From assembly GCA_014871385.1 (NCBI GenBank), contig CM026433.1:9427433-9491432 (forward strand): DNA of 64,000 nucleotides, written 5' to 3'. This stretch comes from Ceratodon purpureus. Taxonomy: Eukaryota > Streptophyta > Bryopsida > Pseudoditrichales > Ditrichaceae. Position numbers and translations under genes: made by a program. Under the pieces are notes generated by a model. That model was given only the letters and a program-made list of their open reading frames with translations. It was not told where the DNA came from and did no database searches. Positions 32,525 to 43,474 of the stretch are shown here, one piece after another (position 1 is the stretch's first letter; every line of letters begins with the position of its first letter).

Positions 32525-34748
32525 TGCGTTTATATCACTGGATTAAGCAAAGCCGACGCTCTTGATTCCCCAGGAAATGTAAGTACATTGCAGCAGAGAA
32601 ACAAATGTATACGGAATAGAAACAGGCCACCGGTGGAAAACAAGCGTTAGTGATTATTCACCTAGTTTACTCAGTTTTCAGGGTACCTATGAGCGAAATA
32701 GACATTTAGCATTTACAGAGTAAATGCTTGTTTGAAACGTGCCGCAATGCACGACATTACTGTTTTCTATGAAATCTCAAACATTCCACACCCCAATATG
32801 AACCAGTCTTCATCCGTGTGACATACCAACCGATTGGACCACGTCATTTTCATTTCCAGAAATTCAAAATACCCAATTTCCGTTTTCACATGCGGTCTAA
32901 AATCCGAATGCCGAGAATGAGGTCCTCAACGAGCGGATATAACGGGAGACCTCAGCGTTTTTCAACCTGAGATTGTTACATTCACCTGTCCGACCATTGT
33001 ATTCTTCACCTAAAATAGTTCCATCAGCAGTTAGAAATTGACGATCCGATATCCTTCCAAAAGCGGCGCGAACTGCATCCACGAGCGATGGCAGAATTTA
33101 CTAATGAACCACGTCAGCCACACAACGACCATCCACAACTCCGAGGTTAAAATGAGCTGGACATCGCAGGTACTACAGAAAAACGGTGGCAGGCCCCACG
33201 TTTTGTCTGTTGTGACGAACATGACCGAGGGTGCTCGGGAAACCAGCTTCGAACCCAGCAGTGATCGCGAGTCAAAAACATGTCGCTTTGGTCGCTTATT
33301 TGCTATTCTGGGGAATCAAGAACGTCGGCTTTGCTTCCAGTGGCACCATCAACCTTAGGACGGATTGTTCCATTGGCTACACTGCCCCTGATTATGTGAT
33401 ACTAGGGTGGACTGATCCTGGTGATTTGCCGAAGGAGGTTCTGAAAGTGCCTAAACTGATAGATTTTGACGCTGCTCATACCATCTTCCGAACTCACAGA
33501 CTCTATCTCTTACTAGTGTTGGTCTTTTGTAATCTCTTTAGCATGTGTTGACAGGTAAGAACTCAAGATCCACGCACTGCTGACCTTGAGACATCCTTTG
33601 GCAAAGGAAAGTGGAAAGTAGTACAGCATCACATGATTTGCAAATGTCGAATATGGATTCCAAGTCGAAGTAGAGATCTTTTGTCAACAATTTGTTGCTG
33701 CAGAAATTGAAACGGTAAAACCGCATGGTAAAGAAATTGCTGGAGTTGTGCCTTAAAAGAAAATGGAATGAAATGGCAAAGGCGTGAAGAGGTAATACGT
33801 ACACCTCTAAAATAGCAATTACTCCGTGTGACTACACCTAAACCTGCATCTCCGGTACTTCCAGAAGTCTGGTGGCTTAGAGAACTGTTACAACATCACA
33901 GTTCCGGTTGGACGTTATTTGATTATGTAGAGTCAATCATCTCTGTCTTTCTGCATGTCTTCGTTCAAAGTAATGCCCTTGTTCGGAATGTTATGTGGCA
34001 AAAATCAGTGCATAGAAAGACGGGTATTTTGAAACTTGAATATGGTATACCAAGATGTCATGTAGGCCAACTTCCACGATCAAGGTGACAAACATCTAAG
34101 AGGAGTGTCGGACATAGGTGGACTCAATTTAAAGAAAAGTAAACTCAATTCTGACTCATCTCTCGCACGTTCCAAGTTAACTTCCAACAGGATGGTGATT
34201 TGGTCTTTGAGGTTGGAATTGCTATGATTTGCTCTTGTTCATGGAATGTGTTCTCCATGCCAGATTTTCTCTTTTGTTGTTCAATGTGTGACTGCTTACA
34301 CGGGTTTGTGCCATCGCACTTCCTGTTGGCAATTGAAGGTTTTATGACAGCTAGCTCGTGTGAGCACAAGTAGAGGAGCAAACTTGCCTAAAAACGTTGC
34401 CGACAATTTACCTTTTTAATTAAATTTCTTCAGTGAATATATCCCAGTTCACTGAGAACGAGAGATGTTAGCACCCATAGTTTCTGAGGGATTGAGACAC
34501 CAATTCTACTCCACCGTTATTAAATTTGTGCTTGCTAACTTCAGTGTGCCAACAACTGAGTGCTTCTCACAACCATCTCCAAACTAATTAATTATGAAAG
34601 AGATCTGCATAAAACCATTATGAAGGTCTATTCGTATTTCCATTTTCTTTTCTAGAAGTGACGATTGGAATTCTTTCAGGGAACAACAACTCTGACGTAA
34701 TGTTAAACCAGTCATTTACATAATTAAAAGATGATCGTCGTCCACTGA
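32525..34748. other. 2.2-kb region without a recognised gene
   Basis: Frames at 32897-33082 (minus), 33031-33222 (minus) and 33231-33551 (plus) read like decayed protein but match no family I know. No terminal repeats were seen. Confidence 0.4.
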
Positions 34749-36453
34749 TCACCTGCGGCAAGTGATTCCACCCGGGAAACCATGTGCAAGGCCGCTGCTC
34801 CCGCACGCAGCCGCCAGGCTGGGCGTGGCGGACACTAGAACAGCCGCCGTAGCCGTGTACCGGCTCACGGCGCAGTCCGTGGCAAGCAACGACGAGCTTG
34901 CGAACCGATCAGCGCCGCCCATGACTGGCATGGCCACGCCGCGAGTCACCGGGTTCACGAACCCAGGTTGGTACGTCTGCCCCAGTACACCATCCACCGC
35001 CGCTGACAGGTTATAGAACCGGAACTGCATGTCCATGTGGGCGAAGCAGTCATCGCTCGTGATGCCATAGTGGTGCACATCGCTCTCGTGCTTCCCAATC
35101 GGCACCGCGTTCAGAGACACGCCCATCTTCTCTTTGATCTCCAAATCCACCGAATTCGTGGCGTTCGTACGCTTCAGTGTCATGACTCCCCCTGGCGACG
35201 TCCATAACGATTCCAGGTTCAAGGCCAGGGCCTCTCCGTTGTAGATGAACTCGAGATGATCGATGGCGCTGTCCCAGTTCGCCACGCGCTTGGCAGCGAT
35301 CGTCAAAGTGTGGGATCCATCGACGAAGCCCAGCGCTTGAACCCAGGTGAAGTCGCGGGTGCGTCCGGCGGGACGCTTTCCGATGAAGTGCGCGTTGACG
35401 TGGAGATCGCTGTCGGAGACGAGGCAGAAGTCGTGGTCCTTGCGGCCGTGGAAGTAGAACACCACGCCGTCGCCCCCTACCACCTTCGGGTCACCAGTCA
35501 CGCTACCTGGCGGGGGCGGGGGCGGTGGCAAGGGACCATTGTATGGATAGTAGCAAGCCTCTATTTCAGTGATTCGAGTATAGTTGATGCCCACTGGAGA
35601 GCCTACGGGGATCACAACTGGTGAGTCAAATATAACTTGTTGATATGGATTATCAACAGGAGAGCCCTCGTTACAACCTATGTACTGGTTATCCTGCCAA
35701 TCCAGTTGCTCGGTCCTTCGAGACGATCTGTACTGACTCACTCTTATATTCTCATCGTTCGTAATATCCACGCTTGTCTGAAAGAAATGTGAACCTGTTG
35801 CAATTCTAAATTTGTCGCAACATCTGAAGGTTGGCGCGACCTGGTCATAAACATCAGGCGGTGATGCTATTCGCTGGCAGTCCCGAGCTTGTTCGGTTCC
35901 AGGGCAGATGGCAGTCACTTGTTTGTAGCCAAGAGGAGTAGCTAGATCACCAAATAGAAATGTAGCTCCAAGCGAGCCAGGAAACTGGTCGCAACCGGTG
36001 GGGCAATTATCTGCAGGAAATGAACGGGCCCAATGGAGGGATCATCAGCAAGTAGCAATCAAAAGCCAACGAAAACAATCGTAGCGGCAGTCAATGGTTA
36101 CTAGCCCGTTGATAAATACTATGTGATATGCTCTTTGAATAAATCCTACGAGCCGGCCTGCGACTAAGCAGGTGCGGACATCAACAGCTTATAAGTGACT
36201 GGCTAATTAACAATCAAACCCAGCTGCGACCAAACGATGAAGCGTTAGCAAATTGTGTGTGCAGTGGGATGGAAACTCGGCTAAAATACCAAAGATTGTG
36301 CGCAAGGATTAATAACAGAAGTGGTATACATCGAATTGACTCACCAGGTACTATCGGTGCAGCGTGGACAACCAAAGTAGTACAAAGGACCAGGAACGTC
36401 AGCGTCACCGGTGCCAATGTACTGATCATCCTCAAGGACGGAGCCATGATCAT
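34749..36453 (-). CDS. Root cap / late-embryogenesis type secreted protein
   Basis: Two exons, 36453-36345 and 36010-34749, join in phase (a split Asp codon) to give 456 residues. Exon 1 is a signal peptide: MIMAPSLRMISTL, a hydrophobic core (VTLTFLVLCTTLVV), then HAAPIVP. Exon 2 starts DNCPTGCDQFPGS, with a Cys-rich region of about 110 residues, and a Pro run at about residue 170. The family core follows: GDPKVVGGDGVVFYFHGRKD, DFCLVSDSDLHVNAHFIGKR and DFTWVQALG, the signature of plant Root cap domain proteins. Such proteins are secreted to the apoplast or cell wall; the biochemical role is not established. The frame is intact, both splice sites are canonical (CTG/GTGAGT and TTCCTGCAG/AT), and a TATA box lies at 36511-36517. 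Two in-frame Met codons, at 36453 and 36447, could both start translation. The C-terminus ends AHGFPGGITCRR. This is the clearest intact host gene in the left half. Confidence 0.92.
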
Positions 36454-36510
36454 CGGTACAGAAAGACGCTACGCCTGAGTTACTTGTCCGATGCATCCTC
36501 GATCAGCAAC

Positions 36511-36517
36511 CTTTATA
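36511..36517 (-). promoter_or_regulatory. TATA box of the root-cap gene
   Basis: Read on the minus strand this is TATAAAG in the context GACTATAAAGG. It lies 58 bases before the ATG at 36453, which allows transcription to start near 36483 and a short 5' leader of about 30 bases. Confidence 0.55.
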
Positions 36518-37479
36518 GTCACCCAGCTCCTTAGAAACAGTATTCGCTGCTAAATCGATCAGAACCTGGACTTAGGTCCATCGTCGAGGATGGTGACCCA
36601 TCCACAAACCGTTAGTGTAGCATGACGCAAGAATGATGTTGTGGCTGCACTGGTGAACGTCTCAAGCTCAGTACTGTTGTGGAGCCGCAGGAGGCACTGT
36701 TTTCGCATGATTTTGATGCTGGCAGTACGTCTGCATTGCTGCTATATACAGGCCACGATGGACCCGAAGAGTCCTGATCGATCATGAGACGACTTACCAC
36801 TGTTGCAGTTCGTCGGTAACTGGGTTATCCACAGTTCTTTTTGAAGAATTCCGACATGATGTAGATCACGACACACTGTCCTTCATGTGGAACTCAGCTG
36901 TTGATTAAATTTTATAGTTGACACAAACCGAACTTCGGAAAATTGCATGAAGGCTTTAAATTAAATATTCACAAAATTATTAACTCCTGACTAAATCGTG
37001 AGTTAGTTGTACGTCTAACACGACAGATTTGGAGGCGAAGGTTGACATTGAAATTTAGGCCAGACAAAAGAAAATACATGAACCTTAGATGGCATCAGCG
37101 GACGTGACCACTTGCACATGAATTTACTAGAAAATTGGTTCTTATGAACTGTATCAGAAAATTCTCGTTCAGCCTCGTCGGTAGGCTCCATTAGATAAAT
37201 AATAGTACTGTACAATTCGTTTAAGTTCTCCGGCTCTTCTCTTTGCTCCAACTGCTTAATATGCTTAATCATCTGTGATTCTTCGGCGGTGGTGTGATTC
37301 ATTACTACAAACACCATATACATCAAAATGGCCATTCTACGTTATAACTTATATGCAATGTCATACTATTTGGCTATAATAATAAAAGTAATCCTTAGAG
37401 GGGTTGTTAATAGAGCGGATTTGGAAATTAGTCATATTTTTGGAAGTGAAAAGAGCCGCCACAGTGGAATAATGAGTTA
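36518..37479. other. Upstream of root-cap gene; composition changes here
   Basis: No gene is convincing. A 106-codon minus frame at 37015-37335 contains KHIKQLEQREEPENLNELYS, but it has no family match and was not called. From about 36.9 kb rightwards the DNA becomes strongly AT-rich. Confidence 0.4.
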
Positions 37480-37759
37480 ATTTATTTTTATTTTTAAATT
37501 AAAGAAATGGAAAATATTGGGAATGAAAAGTATTTGCAGAGAAAGAAATGCCATAGTTTTGAAGGATAGGGAGTCGAGAGTAAAAGGAAATTGATATATA
37601 GAAGAAAAGTAACCAAATAAAAGAAATGCAAATAAATGAAAAAGAAAAGCGATCACACAAGAAGAAAAGCGATAATTAAAAGAAAAATGCTTATATTTAA
37701 AAAAAAGCATTAAATAAAAGAAAATCATTAAATAAAAAAATTAATATTAAAAGAAAGCA
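37480..37759. repeat. A-rich low-complexity tract
   Basis: The plus strand is a degenerate string of AAAAGAAAAG, TAAATAAAAG and TTATATTTAAAAAA units. Similar sequence resumes at 43475, directly across the inserted elements, so this was one tract before the insertions. Confidence 0.6.
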
Positions 37760-38516
37760 TTAATTCCTAAAGCATCAACTCAGCAAAAATGGTATGATTT
37801 AGGGTCCGCCCAGGCTCCCTATAAGTCAATTTTTACAGGTGGGGGGAAGCATGATAAAGTGTACAGAAAAAGTGCTTATCTATTTGTCAATTTCAGCCCT
37901 TTTGCAAAAACTGCACAAAAGTGATGGAAAGATGTAATTAAAGTCAATTTTTTTTGCTAATATAGATTCTCAACTTGTTTTTGTACAACTGGGAAAAGTT
38001 TCGTGCAAAGTAGACACTTTAAAGTTATTGTATAATGGCTTCAAACCCAAGCAAAGTGAATGCAGATATTTGAAAAAGTGGCTATAAATGAATCAAAAAC
38101 TATCTAAAAATCACTTTTGATGAAGTAGGGCCCTCTATATGTTTAAGAGGTATTCTAAAATAGGCAATTCATATACTCATTGTTTGATTTAGGGTTCCAA
38201 AATTATTGCAAGGATGTTTTTTAAGAAGGTCACTTCCGCGATACTTTTTGTCACTTTTTTTTCACCGAACATTGTTTTTAAAATTGGAAAAAACATCCTC
38301 TAAAGTCAATAGAGGGCCCCAAATGAAGAAATGAAGACATTGAAAAAGCTCATTTTCATGATTTAGAATTAGTGGCAGGGTTGTCACGGTCGTCTGGGAC
38401 GCTCGGGACGTGGGGACGTCCGCGGACGTCCGCCAGCGCCACAGGACGTCCTGTGACTTAGAAAAAAAAAATCACCCGCATAGGTTTCACCCCGGGGTGA
38501 AACCACACCTTGTACG

Positions 38517-38517
<1 letters not shown>

Positions 38518-38551
<34 letters not shown>

Positions 38552-38992
38552 TGCGGGGGAGGGTGCGGCCGTCGCCGCGGAGGGGGGGCATCGGCCGCGT
38601 CGGGAAGGGGCCGTCCCCGGCGACGGCCCCTTGTCGTCGCCACGGAGGGGGGGGGGCCGTCCCCGGCGACGGCCCCTTGCCGTCGCCGCGGTGGACGGCC
38701 TTGGAGACGGCCCCCAAGGGGGCGGCTTGCGGCCCTCCGATCGCGGCCGTCTCCGCGGCCTTCGCCGTCCGATGGCGGCCGACCGCGCGGGGACGGCCTT
38801 GGAGACGGCCCCGTCGGCGACAGCCCGCGGCCGTCCGATCGGGGCCGTCTCCAAGGCGACGGCCGTTCGATCACGGCCGCGGTCGAAGGGCCGTCCCCGC
38901 GGACGGCCCCTCGCGGAGACGGCCCCCGACCGTGGGGATGAGGCCGTCGCGGCCGCGGGAAATTCCCCCCCCCCCCCCCCCCCCCCCCCCCC
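38518..38992. repeat. Left GC-rich arm of the hAT element
   Basis: Begins with an uninterrupted run of 32 G (38518-38549) and ends with 28 C (38965-38992). Between them the sequence is built from GGCCGTC and GACGGCC units in both orientations. The G and C runs can pair, so a single strand could fold into a 475-base hairpin. The G run can also form quadruplexes. Long frames on all strands result from the scarcity of AT-rich stop codons. Confidence 0.85.
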
Positions 38993-38999
38993 TTTTTTT

Positions 39000-41700
39000 A
39001 AATACAAATGATAAAAACATATAATGCTACATCTTCCGACCACATATTAAACTAAACCTGTTAATTTCTTTCACCAATTAAAATCAGAACAGCAATTAAT
39101 GTTAATATGAATTAAAAGACTTCATGGTATGCAAAGCATCTAAATTCTTCAACGAGTCATTATTCCGTACGCTCCACCGAAGTTAATGTATCATGTATGT
39201 GTCATTTATTCGAATCATTCTTTCTGTTGTTTCTATCGTACGCATTTCATGCTGTCTACCATCGCACTCCAGAAGTTCCTTGCAAAAATGGAACTCATCT
39301 AAACCTGTTTCAGAAATTGTAATCTTAATAGTTCTCCGTCTTCTTATTCTCCGCTTTGAATTTTTGTTTTTTTAAATACATAAGTACTTCTATTATACTT
39401 TCATTAAACGGCTTCATATTCTCAATTTAATTCGAGTTACCATCTCTTTATGTACTTTTAACGTTCCTCCCTCTATACAATTTCCACTTTCGAATATGGT
39501 TTTCATTTACTTCTTCTTTATTTTCCTCTATGTTTATTCCCCCCTAGTTTATGCCCTTTTTTTAACGTCTAATTTGTCTAATCTACCACTGCAACCCTCG
39601 AAGCTCCATAAATGTCACTGTTGAATTTCTTCCTTTCATATCGTTTCGAACGTTCGTATTTCGATTTATTTCCTCCATGACCCATGTTAAAGTATATTTT
39701 ACTAATTTGACCACTATTCCACCATTTTACTAATTCTACCCTACTGCTTTAGTTTTGAATTATATTCTACTAGATGTACCCTACTGCTTTAGTTTTTATT
39801 GAGTACTGTACCTCTCTTTCATATATACGTTTTGAACTCTCCATGTATCAGTACATCATGGCCGACTTCTATTTATTCTAATAATTATAATTTCGATACT
39901 TTCCCTCTCAAACTATTTTTTTTTCGTCTATTATTTCGATGGTTCACTCATTTGTTTACTTATGAATATACTTCTACTTCACAGTCTTCCCCAAGTGTAT
40001 CGATACGTTATTTCTTAATATTACACCCGTCGTCGTTATAGTTCTAATATTCATATCCGTCCTCAAACCTCTTATTCTTTGTGTTGTTCATTAATTTAAT
40101 TAATTACTATTCCGAAACAATACCACCCTACCAAACATCTTTCATCAGTATTTTTAGTATTCCAATAATATATATATATATTTCTAAAATTATGTCCCGT
40201 CAATATACGTTTTCGTGTAATAATTTTATTTCCGTACTTGTAGCTCCAAGTATTTCATGTCGTGACTTTTTAATTTTTCCTTGGTACAGTATAGTCTATG
40301 TGTCTCTATGAATTATCGTGTTTGTTAAATTCTCTCATTGTGTCATTAGTAAGTGATTACTTTTGTACGTATATACTATACATTGTACAAGTTAGAATCC
40401 AATTCCATATTTATATTTACGTTAAAGTGTATATGAATAAACATATATTCCTATAGTATATAATGTAAATGTCTTACCTAATTTATTTATTTTATTTCAT
40501 ATAAGTTACAACTCAATTCTGGGCGTGGGAAACTAGAATTGTTTATAAAAACAATGATTTCAATTTTAGTCGTTCACAAATTGGCGTTATTCAGTGACGA
40601 TTGAATGTTTTGTGTTTTTGTTTTGTTTTTTACTATTATCCCTTCCTCATCTCATAATGTGAGCTAGTGATTTTTTTTTTAATGTTAACAGAGTACTAGG
40701 GTATGGGAGTGTGTAAAATAAAAGACATAAAAGTGATTTCATATAACTCTAAACTAGGCATGAGAAATTAGAATTGGACCATCTGTTAAGAAAACAATGA
40801 TTTGAGTTTTATTCCTCCCATGAATTCCATAATCCCAAGAGAATTGAATGTTTTTTTTTTTTGTTTTTTTAATTTATTATTATCTCCAGTTTCTCTCATA
40901 ATCTAAACTACTATTTATGTTTTTTTTTCTGATTTTATCAAAATACTAAAGAACGGGAGTATGTAAAATTAAAGAAATAAAAGTGGAGTAAATCATTCCA
41001 TAAAAAATTAGAGTCAAAGAATCTATATAAATATTTTCATTGTGTACCACTATTCGAGAAGAAATTGGATCTATATTTCTAAGAGATTTATGAAACCGTA
41101 AACCGGTAAAATATAAATGCAAATCTCTTAACCATTTAAACGTAAGTTGCACCGCATGAAAAACCAAGTGTGTACATGAATTTATGCGTTGAATTACTTC
41201 TAATGCATTCTCTCCGCGATGTTCCTCTTATCATCTCGTTGTTGACATTTACTCTTTTGATTCGTTAGTATAAAATGTTAATTCATTACCGTATGCTAAA
41301 ACATGAGTAACTTCGTTTCTTTAAATGAGAATTGGTAAAAACTGTTTTAGTAAACCCACAATGTTTACGGTTCTTTCCATTCAATAGGATATATATTCTT
41401 CTTCATAAACGTGTTCACATTATTTGTAGATCCACCTAGGTTATCCACCCCCAAACTTCAAAGAACCAAAATATCACATAGTTCATTGGATCCCAATTTC
41501 AAACGTCCACCCCACCTCCCCGATCACAGGATCTTCAGGACATTCCCCACAATATCCGGGATATGTCTGAATTTTCCATTTAGAGGAGATATGCTGTCCA
41601 AACAATCCCAAGTGGGATTGTTTGGGACAAGAAGGAAAGGGGAGAGTAGGGGAGGAGAGGGGGGGAGGAGAGGAGAGAAAACACAAGGGGAGGGGAGTTC
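39000..41700. other. AT-rich core of the hAT element
   Basis: T-rich non-coding DNA. It contains a diverged tandem duplication of about 235-250 bp (40505-40735 and 40740-40985), recognised by repeated GAAA(C/T)TAGAATTG, AACAATGATTT and GGGAGT(G/A)TGTAAAAT. No transposase domain or DDE-type motif was seen in any frame. Confidence 0.75.
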
Positions 41701-41708
41701 CTTCGACC

Positions 41709-42480
41709 CTCCCCCCCCCCCACCCCCCCCCCCCGGCCGTCCCCGCGTGGACGGCCGTCGCCCACGGCCGTCGGATCTTCTCCGTCGAGAAGATCCTACG
41801 GCTGCAGACGACATCCGTCCACGCGTGGACGCCGTGGCCGACCCCGCGTGGACGGCCGCGGCCGACACAGCGGTCGCAGCCCCCCGACCCCGGGGTCGGC
41901 CGCGGCCGTCCCCGCGGGGTCGGACAAGGCCGTCCCCGGGGACGGCCACGGCCGACCCCGCGGTCGGAGGGGCCGTCCGCGTGGACGGCCATGACCGACC
42001 ACGCCGCCGCAGCCTCCGACCGCGGGGTGGAGCACGGCCGTCCCCGCGGTTGGCCGCGGCCGACCCCGGGGACGGCCGTCCACGTGGTCCGATCCCATGG
42101 CCGTCCCCGCGGCCGACCGCGGAGACGGCCGCCCGATCGGACGGCCCTCCTAGGCCGACCATGGCGACCACGGGCCGTCCGATCTCGTGGCCGTCGCCGT
42201 GGCCGACCGCGGGGACGGCCACGGGGACGGCCGCGGCGATCGGGCGGTCCCTAATGGCCCGCGCCGGGGTCGATCCGGGCCGTCGGATCCCGCGGCCGTC
42301 CCCGCGGCCGTCCCCGCGAACGGACGGCCGAGATGGGGCGTGGTGGTGGGATCGGCCGATCGGACGGTTGGGGAATGTTTTCACTCCTCCGGGGTCGCAA
42401 AATTATTACCGCGACGTAATTCTCGAGCGTCGGGGACGCCACGTCCGGGACGGGGGACGTCCGGGTCGGACGTCTTGACG
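41709..42480. repeat. Right GC-rich arm of the hAT element
   Basis: Starts with C runs (41711-41721 and 41723-41734), then about 700 bases of GGCCGTCCCCGCGG-like units in both orientations, like the left arm. No G run closes this arm, unlike the left one. It passes into the GACGTCC subterminal repeats before the right end. Confidence 0.85.
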
Positions 42481-42621
42481 TCCGGAGCCGGGTCGGACGT
42501 CTATTTGAACAACCCTGATTAGTGGTCAAATTAAGTTTCAATTGAAGATCTTTTCTTCTTGAAAATATATAAAAGATATGAAAAAGATATATAAAAGATA
42601 CCTTGTGACACCCAAAAACGT

Positions 42622-42680
42622 GACTAAAATGCTCAAAAACTACACCAAAATGCTCAAAAACTACACCAAAATGCTCAAAA
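42622..42680. repeat. Short tandem repeat, about 22-bp unit
   Basis: AAAATGCTCAAAAACTACACC is repeated about 2.7 times within element C, right of the hAT insertion. Confidence 0.75.
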
Positions 42681-43474
42681 TCAGATTTGAGCTTTGAAAA
42701 ACAGCACACTTCATAATCACTTCCATTTGGTCACGTTGGTCACTTTATTGTACACTTTATCATGCTTCCCCCCAGGGTGAAGCTATAATTTTGGCACAAT
42801 ATACACAATTGTCATATCTTTCTACAAGACCATTCATGCTTCAAATTCCCTCATACTTTGAAAGATATTTGCAGTCAAAGTTTGGAAACACTATGAAGGC
42901 ATACTCAATTCTGCCCAAAACTGCAGTATATGCTCAAAATCTGCTCGACATTAATTAGATCACAGAAACTTCAAAAATTCACCAAAAATTGAGATTTTAC
43001 TCTTTTTCAAGTTATATTTTTTTGCATGTAAAAATAATTTGAAGGCACAATCTCACTGCTCGGATTTTCAATCCAATATTTTTCCATATGCCCTTTTTAC
43101 TATCATAGACTGGCATTTGTATTTGAACTTCAACATACCTCCATGTGAAAAATCAAACATTTCCTTAGGTTTTATAGGTTGTCTGAGAGAGAAAAGTGCA
43201 TGGACATATTCTTGACCCACCTAAGAGCTTTACATCAAATTTATTATTGAAATTGGTTTTTTGGCTCACAAAACACTTGAGACCCATTTTGCAATAAGGA
43301 AAAAAATAAAATAAAATAAAAAATCTCCAACTTAGAACATTATGATCTCACAAACAGTAAGAAGTTTGAATCTAAGATTTGGGGATCAAAACTTGAAAAC
43401 TTACTCCTTGTATTGAAAGAGGCCAGTTTTGGGGGATTTTACTGGTTTTGAGGCCTTTCAACTTTAGAGGTTAA

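Larger units (their letters stand above)
38376..42517. mobile_element. Non-autonomous hAT element, 4,142 bp, with GC-rich arms
   Basis: The left end reads CAGGGTTGTCACGG. The right end read inward is CAGGGTTGTTCAAA. This gives a 9-bp perfect terminal inverted repeat starting CAGGG, as in hAT transposons. It is flanked by an exact 8-bp target-site duplication, ATTAGTGG, at 38368-38375 and 42518-42525. Within about 100 bases of each end there are several GGACGTCC/GACGTC motifs (38405-38455 and 42430-42505), probable subterminal transposase-binding sites. The interior has two very GC-rich arms around an AT-rich core and no credible transposase gene, so it must be mobilised in trans. Long frames in the arms are artefacts of GC composition. 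Confidence 0.92.
37760..43474. mobile_element. TTAA-bounded (piggyBac-like) element C, split by a hAT insertion
   Basis: Outer element with TTAA at 37760-37763 and 43471-43474. The termini inside are TTCCTAAAGCATCAACTC on the left and, read inward from the right, CCTCTAAAGTTGAAAGG. The right part is homologous to element B (54871-55749) in reverse: both contain GGATTTTCAATCCAA followed by a CATATG and a long aligned stretch (43072-43135 here). Both outer ends also align with the ends of B. Without the hAT insertion the element is about 1.56 kb and has no coding potential. It also holds a perfect 25-bp inverted repeat (37841-37865 and 42749-42773). TTAA target duplication with a C-rich terminus is the piggyBac hallmark. 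No transposase is present. Confidence 0.65.

Noticed and set aside
37015..37335. 106-codon minus frame with charged helix
   Set aside because: No family resemblance and ends in low-quality sequence; insufficient support.
38384..39043. Long frames on both strands (up to 219 codons) rich in Arg, Gly and Pro
   Set aside because: They lie in the GC-rich hAT arm, exist in every register and contain homopolymer-coded runs. Low stop-codon density explains them.
41411..42478. A 355-codon frame and a 286-codon antisense frame
   Set aside because: The same GC-arm artefact; no domain, and translation is RPR/DGR-type repetition.
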